Notes: generated by a model from the letters alone, not told the origin. Positions 1 to 13,850 are shown, counted from the stretch's first letter. The stretch: 64,000 bases of DNA from Physcomitrium patens (GCF_000002425.4 NC_037254.1:18966880-19030879); one strand, 5' to 3'. Program-made: numbers and translations.

Positions 1-95
1 CCAAATACTATAGAATTAACTTACTTTTACCTAATTTTACTTACTTCTACCTATTTATATATGTAATTATTGGCTTACATGCATATGTCCATGAC
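1..95 (-). mobile_element. LTR end fragment, chromovirus family A, minus orientation
   Basis: The run of ttacttttacc / ttacttctacc motifs followed by tgtccatgaca matches the start of the family A LTRs seen at 56790-57331 and 54850-55207. Read on the minus strand it begins tgtcatggaca, close to the LTR start tgtcatagaca at 4322. The rest of this LTR lies outside the window. Confidence 0.5.
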
Positions 96-840
96 AAAAC
101 CAAATACAAATGTACAACTAATACACACTTAAGTCATATATATTCATCTGTTATATTTTTAAGATGTTATTTATAAAATTCTTCTTATAGAAGCAACAAC
201 TAATAACTATAATAAGTTTGTGATATTTAATATTATTAAACCTCTCTCTAATCCAATTATTTGAAAATTATCATGGTTAAAAAAATATATCGTTTGAATA
301 GATTGGATTTCTTATAGTCTTATTTTTTTCAAGATTATAGCTAAGAGTTTTTTTTAACCAAGTAGAATGTCATAAGTCTAGTACAAAAAAATCCTTATTT
401 GTAGGTGCAAGCACTTTCTTCTTTGCTATAAAAAAAATATGATCTTGTATTATTTATGTCACATCTATCTCTAAGGATAGAAAGACTTCAAATAACAATC
501 CAAACTTATATCAAGATTATCAAGATGTTTTTGAAAAAAATAAATTGTTAATATTATTTTAGAACATCTTTCTTATTATTTTTCAATTAACCTTCAATAT
601 ATAATTCAATTGCCATTTGAACCAATCTATAGCTTATCATAAAATAAGTTTGTCGTTTTTAAAAATACATTCATAAAAACCTGGAAAAAAATTACATATA
701 TCTTTCTATATCTCTAGTAAGAGTTATTATCTTGTTTGTGAAGAGAAAAGATGGATCATTATAGAGATATGTAGATTATTGATGGCTTAATAATATTATA
801 ATTAAGAATAGATATTTAATATTTTTATATTAAAACTTCT
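96..840. other. AT-rich stretch, no gene recognised
   Basis: Strongly AT-rich with frequent stops in every frame. It sits directly upstream of a decayed reverse transcriptase and may hold its Gag and protease part, but I cannot recognise any motif in it. Confidence 0.4.
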
Positions 841-3800
841 TAATTAATTGAATGAAGCAAAAATCTATAAAAAAACTAGATCTACAAAGAACATATAATT
901 TGATATGCATCAAAGTTAGAGATGAATAAAAGACTTTATTTTAAATTAGGTATTGATATTTCAAATATAATGACATGTTTTTTAGACCACAAATGTATTA
1001 ATTATTTTTCAATATCTTATGAATGGTATTTTTTAAGAAATTTTACATGAATCCATTATTTGTTACTTAGGTGAAATTTAAATCTACTTATAGAATATAA
1101 AAAAGCATGAACTTTATATTTTTGTGTATTATAAAAATTTAAAGATACATGATTCTATGCCAAGTTAGAAAAAAATATATTTTATATATCTCAAGTTAAT
1201 TTCTTAGAATGAATCTTTTTAAATAATGGCCTTATGATGGTTCTTAAGAAAATTCAAATTATTATGGATTGGAAGATTTTAAAAACAATAAAAAAAAATA
1301 TTTCATACTTGTTTGGATTTGTTAATTATTTTTGAATCTTCATTAAGAGTTTTTTTAAATGTTGCAACTCCACTCATGCGTTTGACTTATAAGGACAAAA
1401 TTAAGTGGAATAGAAAAGATGAAGTATCATTTGAAGCTTTGAAGTCAACTTCTACTTTTGCATTAATCTTATATACTACCAACTTTTCTGAGGCATTTTT
1501 ATTGGAAAGAATTGCATCAAATTTTTTATTGAGTAAAATATGTTAAACTTTAAAATCTACAAGGAAGTATAAGACAAAATTTTATAAAATTATAACTAAC
1601 AACACACATTAATTTGTAAATGAGCTAATTTATTATCAAAATTGGAATTAAATATCTTTTGGCTTAATCTTATTTCATCTCAATATTATACTATCTAATA
1701 AAATTATACTTATTATATTAATTGTCAATTGTCTATTGTTGTATTTTTCCAATCTTTAAATATTTTGCTTCTTTGGACCATATTTAAGAGATGCCTCCAC
1801 ATTTTTTGATAGCACTATTAATGCTCTTCTTATTTTCTTATTTATTACTCTAACCTTCTGTTATTTGATTTCTTTTGCAAGTAACACATTATCATTACAA
1901 ATGGTAGTAGATGACAAACTTTATTCTATTATTTTTCATTCAAGAAAAATTTTAGAAGCAAAGATCAACTACAACATCTATAATAAAGAGCTTTTTGTAA
2001 TTATGGATTTATTTTAAGAATAGCTCTATTATCTAGAAGATGCTTCAAGTTCAATGTTTTTTTATACAAACTATAAGAATCTCAAGTATTTCATGTTAAC
2101 ACATATTTTAAGTTATTGCCAAGTTTGCTAAAGTATGTCTTTGTCAAGATTTGAATTTAAAATCATATAACAACTAAAAAAAAACAACAATTTTTCTTAG
2201 ACACCTTTTTTAGACATACTTATCTTGCACCAAAAGGAAAAGAAGTATTTTTTTGATTAATAACATACGATTCTCTTGAAGCGCAAGAAATTTTATTTTT
2301 GAGCAATAAAATTAACATTGATTATACATTCGACTTCTTTAAAGTAAATTCAATCATATATATCTTTCAATCCTCTTGTTTATGATATTAAGAATAATCT
2401 ATCTAAATCTTATGATACTTCTAAGTTCGAACTAAAAAATAATCTATTTTATTTTGAAGGACACTTATATGTTCTAAAAAATAAATGACAACTACATACT
2501 CTTTGAGTTCATCACAACTTTCCACCTTCAAGGTATTTTGGATATATTAAGATCTTGAAATTAATCTCTAGAAATCCTTAATGGCTTCAAATGTGAAAAA
2601 TAATAATAATAATAATAACTATATATAATCATTTGAAATTTATTTTTAAAAAAAATCAGAATCAATTTGATAGACTTTTCCAATCATTACCAATACTACA
2701 ATTAGGATCTTTTGTTTTTATAAATTATATCATTGACCTTCCAACCTCAAGTTCTTATGATTTTGTACTTGCAATAGTAGATTTTTTTTACTAAGATGAT
2801 GTATTTTGTATCATGTATAAAATCTATCTTAAGTCCAAACATATATATATATATATATATATATTTGATAATATTTATTACTATCATGAATTACTTTAAA
2901 GTATTATATTCAATAAAAAAATCAATTTGTATTAAGTTTTTGAAAATTCTTTTAAGATTTTAAAAGTGGATATAAAACTATCTTTGTGTTTACATTCTTA
3001 AACTACTAAATAAACAAAATAGATAAATCAATTTTTTGAGCAATGTTTAAAATGTACCATAAATTTCCATCAGGATGATTAGATAACTCTTTTGTCATTA
3101 GCAAAGTTTGTTTATAATAACACAATACAGTCTTCTATTCAATAATTTTTTTTTATTAATTATAATTATCTATGACTTGATATTTTTTGACTTTTCAAAA
3201 GTTGATAATCCTTCTATAAAAGATTTGAAAAATTATTTATGAAAATTACATATAATAATAAAGACACAATTAAAAGATCAATCAAGATCAATCAAAGATC
3301 AAGGCAAATGCCTATTATAAAGAACAACCTCAATTCTATAATAGCAATAAGATATGATTACTTTATTGTAATATCAAAACTAGTTGGACTTGTGATAAGT
3401 TGAATTACTATAGAATTAAACCATTTTTTATATATAAATAGATTATTCCAAATATTTTTTATTATAACTATTGGAGTTTATAAAGATTCAAACTTTATTC
3501 TATATGTTTCTCTTTAAATCATATAAGATAGTGAATATCCCAAAAAGAAGAGAAATGGTACTTCTTCTTATAGAAATAGATAATATTGAAGAGTTTAGAT
3601 TGAAGAAGTTTTAGACTTAAGGCAATGCCAACTTAAGTTAAAATATCTTCTTTAGTAGTGCCAATATAATATTAATAAATATATATGAAGATTAACCAAG
3701 AATCTTAAAAATGTCATTGAGAATGTCAAATATTTTTATCAATAACATTCATTAAAATTAAGATAAAGAGTCAAGCAATTTCTTTCTATAAAAGAAGTAA

Positions 3801-4321
3801 GATTCAATAGAAATTACATTTTATACTCTATAACTTATTGTGGTTCCTTTGTATTTGTGATGCTAAGGAAATAGAAAATCAAAGACTAATAGATTTCATC
3901 ATTTATTGAATTGTCCAATGAGATATGCAATTGTCACAACTTTTAAGATAATGTAATAGAGATAAACATCATGAAGTACAAAATGTTCTTTCTAACATAG
4001 ATAGCAAGATACAATACATTTTGTCTCATAACCTTAAAAGAAAACTACAATGATTGGTGATATTATTGAAAGTAGAGACCACTCTTAATAATATTTCAAA
4101 TAATTTATTTGAAGGAAGTTATGAAGACTTCAACAATGATTAAATTTCAAGATAATCTTTTTACTTTATTATAGAATATTATTAATGGCTGAGATGATCC
4201 ATCAACTACTTTTGTAGAGAATAAAAATTAGAATATGTAACAAATATAATTTTTCATATCTTGAATTTCTTCAACATGTGATTATTGCTCCATGTGGAAC
4301 TTATTTCTATAAAAGGGGAAT
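841..4321 (+). mobile_element. Decayed Ty3/gypsy chromovirus pol region
   Basis: Plus-strand remnant of a Ty3/gypsy polyprotein broken by many stops and frameshifts. In order I see reverse transcriptase (LNEAKI near 850, then YFKYNDMFFRP near 960), the RT to RNase H connection (RVFLNVATPLMRLTYKDK at about 1350), RNase H (IIFHSRKILEAKINYNIYNK at about 1930), the integrase zinc-binding end (HHNFPPSRYFGYIKIL at about 2510), the integrase core (INYIIDLPTSSSYDFVLAIV at about 2730) and a final part near 3060-3140 (LLSLAKFVYNN). A purine-rich tract, aaaaggggaataa, lies directly before the LTR at 4322 and looks like the polypurine tract. The order RT, RNase H, integrase defines Ty3/gypsy. The element is dead. 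Confidence 0.8.
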
Positions 4322-4758
4322 AATGTCATAGACATCCATATTTATTCAAATGATTACTTACATAATATAAATAAGTAAAAGTAAATGAAAGTAGATAAAT
4401 TTAAAAATATCTTATAGACAAGCTTCTTAGAAGCTTTATGGATGTGGGTTTGCTCTTATATATTCTTATAGGTAATTAGAAGTTAAAAACTATACCAAGA
4501 TATTGCCATGTATTACATATATTGGCCACTAATAGTATAGGTTGGACATGTGGTGTATGTATAAAAAGCTTCTCTTACAAGTTTGATACGTATTGAAGGT
4601 CTTATAGAACATTGTTACATAGCTTATATTTAAATAGTATATACTAAACTAAGAATAAATCCATCTTCATTCTTTTCAATTTCTTCCTTGCTTCTACTCT
4701 AGTTTCAAGAGTCTTTAATTTTCATGTCTTTAGGCAATAGCTATTTTAATTTCTTCTC

Positions 4759-4797
<39 letters not shown>

Positions 4798-4800
4798 CTT
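4322..4800 (+). mobile_element. 3' LTR of the 841-4321 element, family A
   Basis: Begins tgtcatagacatcc right after the polypurine tract. It shares ordered blocks with the LTRs at 43157-43640 (same strand) and 35085-35640, 54850-55207 and 56790-57331 (opposite strand): agcttcttagaagcttta near 4420, a block around cttatagaacattg near 4600, and ggcaatagctattttaattt near 4731. The right edge is blurred by a TA microsatellite and is approximate. Confidence 0.65.
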
Positions 4801-6670
4801 ATTTCTTTTCTTTTACTTTTCTTTAAAAAAAATATCTTACTTATATATTGATATTCTTTATGTTCTTGTACTTGACAATGCTTTGCAATTAAAATCCATA
4901 TTTTTCTGTAAAAAGATATTTTTTTTTATTATTATTATTATAAGCTTAAATAATACAACATCAATTGACTTGTCTTCTAATTATAAAATTAATTTTTTTT
5001 AAATAAGATATTATTATAAGATTATTAAAATATTTTTAAAAATTATTAAAAATTTTCAATAAAATTTAAATAATCACTTACCAAGTTTAATAATAACATT
5101 GAATTTTTGCCTAATTCTTTGAACATTAATTAAATTTAAAATCAAAATAAGTTATATAAGCTTTGGTATATAAATTAATTGATTAATAATAATAGTATCT
5201 ATCTATTTAATTTAAATTTTCAGTTTCTTAAAAATATTATTCCTGAAAAAATTTAAATTAATATTTAGATTATAAGATCAAAAACATTATTTGATGTTTT
5301 ATAAATTAAATATTTAATTTTAAAATATTTTTAGTATTTTATTTAAGATGTATTTTATTTATTTATAAATTTTATTGGTCCAAAAATCACAAGAACTAAG
5401 ATAGAATAGGTGTATTGACAAATAATACACTAAATTTGAATTAAGATACTAAAATCAAATGATTTGGTGCTTAAAACTTAATAAAAAAAACTTTTTTAAG
5501 TTGATAAGTTTACAAAAAAAAAAATAAATAAATAAATCTTCAAAGTAATAATATTTAAATATTTAAAATTTAATTATAGTTTTTTTGTTATTTTTAATAG
5601 AAAAATTAAATTTATATAAAATAATTTTAAAAAAAGTGTGTTCTATTTTTTAATCCTTATATAAAAGTAGATCCAATATTGGTTTTTTTGATAAAAATAA
5701 TTGTTGAATTACATGCATTAGTTTTTATTTTTTATTTTTTTATAATAAAATATTTTAAATTGTTATTTTCAAAAAAATGCTAAAATATTAAATAATTGTA
5801 TAAGAGATAAAACTAGAATGTAAATAATAAGAATAATAATTTTAAAAATATATAAATTTTAAAAATTATAATTTATAAAAATTTTGGTATTGTGGTCAAT
5901 AACATGAATTATAAAAAATATCGAAAGAAGCAGAACATTCCAGTAGCACTCAAGATATGACTAAGATCCTAAAAAACTGTTCTACAAGATATCACCAAAT
6001 TTATCTATTTTTACTTACTTCTACCTAACTTCTTTTATCTTACCAAAGTCAATATGTCCAAGAAATGTAGTATTTATAAGAAAATAGAATGTTTAATTTT
6101 TCATAAAATTAATTAAGCTTTAATATTTAAAATATTAATATTATAATACCAATGTAGATAAGATTAATAAAAAAATATATAATATAAATTTATTCATATT
6201 AATCTAAAAAAATAAAAATGAAAAATAGTATGTTTATAAAAATAGAAGGTTACAAATTAGTTGTTGCTAAAGACAAAAGACAACTAAGTCATAAATCAGA
6301 CTAAAATACCAAAAAAACATTAAAAAATCTAAGAATAGCTTTATATCTTATATCCATATATATATATATATATATAATAAAAAGATAGTGCAATAGCTTT
6401 TTAAAAGCCATAGAGTTTATGAGTCAAGTGGTCGAGGTAAAAAAATGCTTTTATAACAGCTTATTGAGAGTAAGAAACTTTTTACAAATATTATTAGAAC
6501 TTTATAGTATACATGTACACATGATATATCTCTATGAAGATTCTTCAATTTTTTTTGAAGAAGATATTATCTACAAAATCAATTTTAACATACTTATATT
6601 TATTTCTATTAATTCATATTTATTTAAGTAGTATAGGTGTTTTTGATAAATAATCACATTTCATTATCTT

Positions 6671-6721
6671 AACAGTGTAACACAAGATTCAATAATCTTT
6701 AAAATCTTATGTTACACTGTT
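6671..6721. repeat. Hairpin with 19-bp arms
   Basis: Arms 6671-6689 and 6703-6721 are reverse complements with one mismatch (aacagtgtaaca at one end, tgttacactgtt at the other), around a 13-base loop. The surrounding DNA is simple-sequence AT, so the mixed-base arms stand out. It may be a small foldback element. Confidence 0.7.
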
Positions 6722-7010
6722 TATTATTTATAATATTATATATTATAAATCTCACATAATAAATCATTATAAAAACATGAATATTCTCTTAGTATGTTAT
6801 TTATTGTATATTCATACATTTATCACTCTTATACAAATATAACTACTTTATTAGTTTGCAAGTATTTACACTTAATTTAAAATAAGTCCTCAATATTAGA
6901 TTTAATATTTTTTAAGTCATTATTATTTTTAAACCATGTACTAATAAGCTTATTATAAAAGTAATTATTTATATAGATTAAAAATAAAAATTATAATTAC
7001 GATTATAATA

Positions 7011-7016
<6 letters not shown>

Positions 7017-7049
<33 letters not shown>

Positions 7050-7094
7050 TGTGTGTGTGTGTGTGTGTGTAAATTAAGAAACATAAATTCATAA

Positions 7095-7132
<38 letters not shown>
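7017..7132. repeat. Compound microsatellite (AT)n-(GT)n-(AT)n
   Basis: AT dinucleotides at 7017-7046 pass through gag into about ten GT units ending at 7070. A second AT run follows at 7099-7132. Confidence 0.9.
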
Positions 7133-7135
<3 letters not shown>

Positions 7136-7526
7136 CTAAATTATTAAATGACCATAAAATTTTAAAATTTTAAAATTTTAAATGACCATAAAATTAAAAT
7201 AAATTCTTAATAAAAAACACATTTGTTTCATAAAAATCAATCAATTTTATTTTGGAGAATTACAATCTATGAAAAAATAATTTATTATGAAAATATAGTA
7301 TTATATTATTTTTAAAAAAATATATAAAAATAATTTAAATAAAACAATAATAATGTGCATCTATTATGTTTAGACGTATAGTATAAAGTTGGCATTTATT
7401 TTTTGTAATCCTTGATTTTGAGTTGAAATATTTTTCTACATATTATAAAATATAATAATTAGCTAAATAAAGTAGATTTTAATTTTCAAAATATTTTATT
7501 ATTTTTAAAAAAATAGAATTAATCTA

Positions 7527-7530
<4 letters not shown>

Positions 7531-7566
<36 letters not shown>
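7531..7566. repeat. (TA)n microsatellite
   Basis: Uninterrupted TA dinucleotide run of 36 bases. Confidence 0.9.
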
Positions 7567-7573
<7 letters not shown>

Positions 7574-7850
7574 ATAGTTTAATTCAACCAAAAAGCGCTA
7601 CACAGATTTTCCTATAGAATAATAGATTATTTAGACTAATATTTAAACTTAAACTATATATAAATATCATCTGTACATTATCATATAATAACAATTGGCA
7701 AAGAACAAAAACTTTCATGTAATTAATATATTTTTATATTGGCTCAAATTATATGAACACTAAATTGTTATATACACATCAAAGAAAATGGAAGTATTTG
7801 ATTAGCTAGTTTATTAATTTGAGCTACAATTGACAAAGAAGAAAGAGAGG

Positions 7851-9009
7851 AGGTCCAAGACCCGCATTGGGACAAGGATGAGAAGAAGAAAGTCTGAGAC
7901 CACTGTTGGAACAAAGACACTCCTATTAATAGAATGTATTGTCTTGCCCATTTTTAGAAAAGAGCAGGATTCATGCTTCTAAAGGAAAATTGAAAAATTG
8001 ATTGGTTTAACAGTTGAATACTACTACTTGAAAGTGATGTCATTCCATTCATGAGAAGAAGTTGGCACAGGATATAAGCTGCAACATGTCCATGTCACAT
8101 ACTTCTGAATTCGAATTTCGAATCCTTCAGCTTGTGAATGCTGGGTAGTTAATCACGCCCATAATTTAATGAGTAATTACTTATGCTGTAATGTGATGTC
8201 AAAATTTGTGAACTAGGGCATCGTCGGTATGATTCCCGAGGTAGTTGATAAGGTTACAGACGGTAACTTCTAATAAACAAGAACACCCCACAGGTAGCAA
8301 TAAATTACACAAATTTTGTTGATTGCTTGCCTGAAACAATGTACAATTTTCATTTGACTCCCGAATCACCCACCAGAACCACCCATTGGTAAATGAACAT
8401 CCTGCCACTCCTCAGTCACACTCCATTTCTAAGAATGGCAATTCAGTGTAAGCTTTAACGAGCTGTTACGCAAACGCTAAATTATCTGCTATGCAAACAG
8501 AAAATTCTCAATTTTGAACAGCGGAGGTTGCAATGGTCCAATCTATTTGTAGAAAAAATCCATAGAAATCGTCAAATGTCAGATCCTTTAACTAACCTTT
8601 ACCCGAGTCTGACATTTTTTGAGCAAATTTGCCCAAAAATGCCCACTCAATTTCTATACATAAAGCTGCCCCTGACCAAAGAGCATTAGCTTAAAAGGTG
8701 AGCTTTTGTCACCGACCGTGGGAGTCCTTAGGGTCCCTGCAGGGCTAAGCCCAATCCCTCAGTCGCTGTAGCCTACGTGCCCACTGCTGCTACCCCCTGT
8801 ATTTCTTTCTATAGACGGAAGCAGGACCAACTTAAAAAATGCATTCCTGAACATCATGATCTACAATGAAGAATTCCTAACGTCACACGTTGTTACTTTG
8901 AGCATCGTGAAGATTCACCGAATCCTATAAGCACCGTCCACATGGTCCAGTTGGATCAGTTCATATAACCAGGGGGTCTCAGTTCCTCAATCCCAACTTC
9001 ACTAGCTGC
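7851..9009 (-). other. Downstream / 3' UTR region of the TMEM135-like gene
   Basis: Base composition rises from AT-rich filler to gene-like from about 8040. The region follows the stop codon of the minus-strand gene at 9010. The 69-codon minus-strand frame at 8199-8408 has no recognisable content. I read the stretch from about 8100 as 3' UTR and flank; the polyadenylation site is not resolved. Confidence 0.45.
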
Positions 9010-12000
9010 TCAAAGACCTTGAAAGGCTTCGATAGTGAGTCTTTCTGGAATCTTTTGGGGGTCTTTCGATGTCTGTGAAACCCGGTCTACAGGAGGCGAG
9101 CCGGGGGTACGTGACGAGGGTGAAGAGCCTTTCGTATTGTGATTGTTCTGTGACGTCGAAGCATTTGGAGGTGGCAATAGGTCATCAGAAGGCGCAAGTG
9201 CGGGCAAGTAAGAATAGGACGTCGATGAGTGGATCGACGGCGTGCCTGTACGGTTAAGAAACCGTGTAAGTAAACCTCTCAGAAAGGGTGCCATCGTGTC
9301 AGGTTCATACTCGTGAAAGTACATGATACAGCCCATGCACAGGCAGAATAGCACCACCTGTACAATCAAGGTTCAACCAAGAAATAGTAAGAACCTTGTA
9401 AGAGTCATTCCATTTTCTTGTCATCTGTCCCGTAGCAAACGTATGTTTAAGCAAGACGCACTCAAACCTGACGCATCAAGCCTACTGAAGTAACTTGTGA
9501 CATGCTAAATATGGCCACCAAGAGATGGAAACAGTACTTACGTCCGCATGCTTGATGTTCGGCAAAATATGACGATTCACCAAGATGTACCATAAAGAGT
9601 CACCAGCTCGTGGAAGAGTGTAAAGGGCAAGCTCTGAGCGGCGACTTTTCTTTTCTATCAATGCAGACAAAGCAGCCACTCCGCCTGCAAGGAAGTAAAT
9701 CAGCTTGTGATCCTTTGTGACCACTTTCCGCTGAAGACAAATTACTCCCTGCAGAAAAACCCCAACATCAAGAGTCGTTAGTACCATCAACTACCTTGGA
9801 AGCTTTAGTGAGCACCAGTGGAAGTGCACCACGTGAACTAAGGAATAGAATATAAATAGAAAAGTCCAACGCTTCCAAAACTTAACTGAAAAACAATTTC
9901 TAGCAAAAATCATGTTTTCAGGAGTAAACGCCGCAAACACAAATATCCAGTGCACATAGACAAACACAGGTTTATCAATCTCTGGAATACATTGAACAAC
10001 TGATATAATCGAACAACTGAGTTTAGAACCGGGCTCTTGTGCAAACGAATTACCTGGTAAAGGCCAACAAATGCTGAGAGAAAACATGTGGAGCGAGTTG
10101 CACTCTTCAAGGCATTCCAGAAAGTGTGAAGGGGAGCATGCATGAACTGCAAACAATCGAACACATGGAGAAAGATGAGAAAAGATGCAGTTAAACTGAT
10201 CATGCGGTTCGCTACAAAAGCTCAAGTGTAAGCTAAACGCCAACTTGAAAGGAAACGTACCTTCTGGATGTTTAACACTACAAAGGGCACGAATGTGAGT
10301 GACAAATACAGTGGGAAGGTTTTTCTGAATGTTGCTCGAGTCGCTTTGCCGTTGTGAGCCAGACATGAAGTAGTCTGAGGGTGTATACCAGTGCAAGGAA
10401 TAATTGGTGAATCTGGTTTCAGACCCACAGGCCCGGGAACTCCTGATCGCTCAAGAACAAATGCTGATAAAGCTTTTAAATCGATTGGTAAACCTCGATT
10501 GTTCTCACGTACGGCTTTCAATGTAGGTTTTGCAATAGGTCCAGTTTTCACAATAAATTCGAAGTAAGATTCTGGAAGGGTCTCTGGACGCATGACATAG
10601 GCGTACATAATCTGCAATTTCAAAACACAAGTACATTAAAAACAGTGAAATAGACTATCAACAATATTCTATGATTCCAGTACAAGATCGCGAAATTCAA
10701 CTTAAAAGATGATAACATTATAATAACATCCCTTTTCTGATATTCATCAGTAACGCACCTGAGCAGATGCTAAGCTGAATAGCAATGTGTCGCCATGACT
10801 CCACTTGCTGCCCCAAAAGTGAAACTTATTTTTCGCTTTCGCAGAGTTATATGCGCACTGTACAAAGCACGTTGCAGAAAATACAGATGAGACTATCCTC
10901 TGAAGGCGGAACACATCGTACAAACCTAACACCCACTTACTAGCGCACCGACGTCAACGAACATAATCTGTCGCACTGATCCTTCAAAAACACCAGTGAT
11001 GCATGTTAGGAACTAAAGACGGCCATTTGACCCCTAAATAAGCGAAGAAATAATAAAGTATACCTGCGCTACCCTGGCCAAAAGATACAATGCAAAGGTT
11101 CGCCTTCTACTGGAATCATCCAGAGCCAATACAGATAGACCGGATATAGTACCAGCCACGAACCTGCGCAAAGAAAAATATAATCTGCTCAATTGCTTCA
11201 TAAATAAAATATTGCACTTCAAGTTCACAAATACTAAGAAAAAATAGATAACATCGAACTTAAGAAAAGACATAACTAGATTCCACAATGAGGCAACAAA
11301 ATTTTAGAGGTCATACAAAATAAGTTCGAATGCCTGATACGCCGAATCAACAATCGTGCAAGTCAAACCAATATAAAGTCTTCTACATCCTATGAAGACA
11401 GGATTTCTGAAGGTTGGGTAGCATATCCCTTTTATTTATTTATTTCCCACGACATCCACATTTCGATGATTGAGCGATGAATTATCTCTCGTCTATTTCC
11501 TAAACATGATGACAGAGACACTCGATACACAACATGATAATACAGGATAACATGGTAATAAGAACTAAGAATCAATGGAAAACCCGCTGGCATGAGCAAT
11601 AGGATGCACAACATAACATCGCACTATTTTATCCAGAATGAATGAAACTAAAGTATGCAACCCACCCATTAATTGGTGTTTCCTTGTTACGCGTTCTCCT
11701 CAGAATACATCGGATTGCATGAAAAGCCCCTGTGAAGCCTCCAAACAAAAGACCCGTTCGGCAAGCCTCCTCCCTAACTATAAGATCCTTTTCAGATAGC
11801 AGAAGCTGCGACACAAGCGAAACATTTATCAAAGATCGATAAATTTACCCTTTCTGATAACAACTCTCAGCCGTACTCCCCGATCTAAGCATCCTATTAA
11901 GTACGCACTGTTCTCTACACTGAAAACTTCATTCAGAATCAATCATTGATCAGTAAGGAAGTACCCGAACCAGCGCATGTGCAATACCTTCAAGTCAAGG

Positions 12001-12368
12001 ACAGTGTAATATGGCTTTTTCTTGATAAGCTTGAAGGCTCGAAGAATTACTCCTATTCCGACTCGAACACCATACGCAAGTAGAAAACTTTGACACAAGC
12101 TTCCCACGGCATTGGCCACGCATGAGTCCCCATGCGGACAGAGTGAATGGCGACCACTAAATGCATCTCCAAATCCCTCCCTAGTTTCGCTCTGTTTACT
12201 CTGCAGCTCCTGAATGGCTTCTCTCAGTCTATTTTCGGCTTCCCTTAACCGTTTCTCTGCTTCCGATTTTTCGAACATCAGCCTCGCTGCCCGCTCTTCG
12301 GGAGAAATGGCTGATAATACCAATGGTGCGAGCGTGACCTTACCGGGACCACTTGACCGACCTGCCAT
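9010..12368 (-). CDS. TMEM135-like multi-pass membrane protein, eight coding exons
   Basis: Exons on the minus strand: 12368-11988, 11805-11666, 11163-11064, 10857-10759, 10611-10261, 10146-10054, 9748-9542 and 9357-9010. All introns are GT-AG, the frame is kept throughout, and the product is 572 residues. The N-terminus is a charged helix likely to form a coiled coil (EKSEAEKRLREAENRLREAI). The first cysteine-rich motif is CPHGDSCVANAVGS. A glycine-rich membrane segment LFGGFTGAFHAIRC is followed by GTISGLSVLALDDSSRR, the WGSKWSHGDTLLFSLASAQ block, and a second cysteine motif (CTGIHPQTTSCLAHN). RRSELALYTLPRAGDSLWY and a serine/proline-rich tail close the protein. The paired C/H motifs and glycine-rich membrane segments are typical of TMEM135, known in animals from mitochondria, peroxisomes and lipid handling; the plant role is not settled. 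The start ATG lies one base after a 3' splice site. Confidence 0.88.
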
Positions 12369-12369
12369 C

Positions 12370-13616
12370 CTGTAACAAAAATCCTGCTGGATACGCGGAT
12401 GTCTAACAAGGTCAATACCTCACCAACTGAAACTTATACGGGCCTAAACCTTTACACGACATTGAAAGAGATTAAATGGGAAGAGGATAAATATAATTAT
12501 CAAGAATATGGATCCCTAATTCGTCTTCTACACTTTGAAGAATTATGGTCATTGAATCCATAGAATGCAATTAGGCTGAAGAAAGTCCTGCGCTTCGCTT
12601 AGCGCACATCACCCTGCAGTTTAACAAACACGGTATTCCGTCAACTACTCAGAGACAATAGCATGAAGCATATACTAATTGAGCCATGTTACTTGAATTC
12701 CGTCACGTACAAACTTTACGAACAATTGCAACAATCAACAAGGGCAGATTACTTCTTGTGTGGTTTGGAAGACTAGTCCCTTCAGTTCTACGTTAAAGTG
12801 GTTCCATAATGAATGGATTTCTAGTTAAGATGCTCATCGTCTTGACATTTGTAGTTGATCAGGATACTAACGAAATCATTAAAGCCTAGACAAACTGCCT
12901 AAAGGAAGTGATATCTCGAATTTAAATAGCCACCTAAAGAAAAGGAAATCATGTTTTAGCCTCAGTTAGCATCCGAGATAGATGAATAAAATATCATACC
13001 CAGAACTTCTATGACAAGCTCACCTCAATACATAAGAAAAAGCTGGTGTGAAAAAAAAACGCCTATCATCGAATAGATAACTCTACGATAAACCTAGTAT
13101 ATGTAAGAGGATGCAACAGTCACTCCAGCAGAACTCAGAAAAAGCAATGTTCTGATCAACAATTATCGTTTAATCTAAGGCCGTGGCAAATAATTAGTCT
13201 CACTCAGCATTTGCTCAGATCTGAACATCCATATTCTAAATCTGAAAGAATTTCGATAGTTTCTATTGCACAAGAGAAGTTCAAAAAACGAAACATGTTC
13301 ACATGCCGATAACGTCAGTAAACTCAAAGACTGAGTCCAATGAAGCCAATTCAGAAGACAGAACCCCACGGATTGCAAACGAGCACGCAAACCAAACACC
13401 TCTCACGACATCATCACGTAGGAACTGCAACCAAAGCACAGAGCACGAGACGAAGTAGGAAAATAAATAAACAAATAAATAAAATGACACAACGGATCCA
13501 TACTATTTCCACAACTCCATCCCCTCTACCCCAGTTCACGCTTCGCAAAACAAAAAACCGACTGAAATCCGCCACCTCTAACGCCAAGAGATATGCACCA
13601 CCGTTTCTATACATAC
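12370..13616 (-). other. 5' UTR intron of the TMEM135-like gene
   Basis: On the minus strand a donor CAG|GTATGT at 13617/13616 and an acceptor TTTTTGTTACAG ending at 12370 bound a 1247-base intron. Only one G separates the acceptor from the start ATG at 12368. No coding content is convincing inside it; frames at 13175-13490 look like chance. Confidence 0.6.
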
Positions 13617-13850
13617 CTGGAAAACTGTTCTGTTAGGGTTTAGGGAAAAGTAACTTAACAGGACTTGAACAAACGCAAGGGAGCTCATCAAAAACTCTGC
13701 AACGAAAAGAGTGTTGTGACGCAAGAGCGGACCATTCAGAAGGTTTCCGGGTTCGGCATTGGAGCCGATGGGATCCAGTTGCGTCTCGCGCGGCCGAGCT
13801 CAGTCCGGACCGAGCCCAGTGTAGCGCAGACGCAAAACGTAGCTTGAGGG
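13617..13850 (-). promoter_or_regulatory. Noncoding first exon and promoter-proximal region with telo-box
   Basis: The leader exon ends at 13617 with a good donor. Positions 13633-13641 read AAACCCTAA on the minus strand, an exact plant telo-box, within a CCCTAAACCCTAA run. Telo-boxes are known close to transcription starts of plant growth and translation genes. The transcription start itself is not resolved; GC-richer sequence extends to about 14050. Confidence 0.5.

Larger units (their letters stand above)
4801..7850. other. AT-rich intergenic DNA with microsatellites
   Basis: Very AT-rich, with no ORF of recognisable content. It holds a small minus-oriented family A LTR fragment at about 5990-6060 (tttttacttacttctacct), a hairpin at 6671-6721 and several TA runs listed separately. 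No gene seen. Confidence 0.6.

Noticed and set aside
4724..5002. 92-codon frame rich in Ile, Phe and Tyr
   Set aside because: It is a translation of a TA microsatellite and AT filler inside and next to an LTR.
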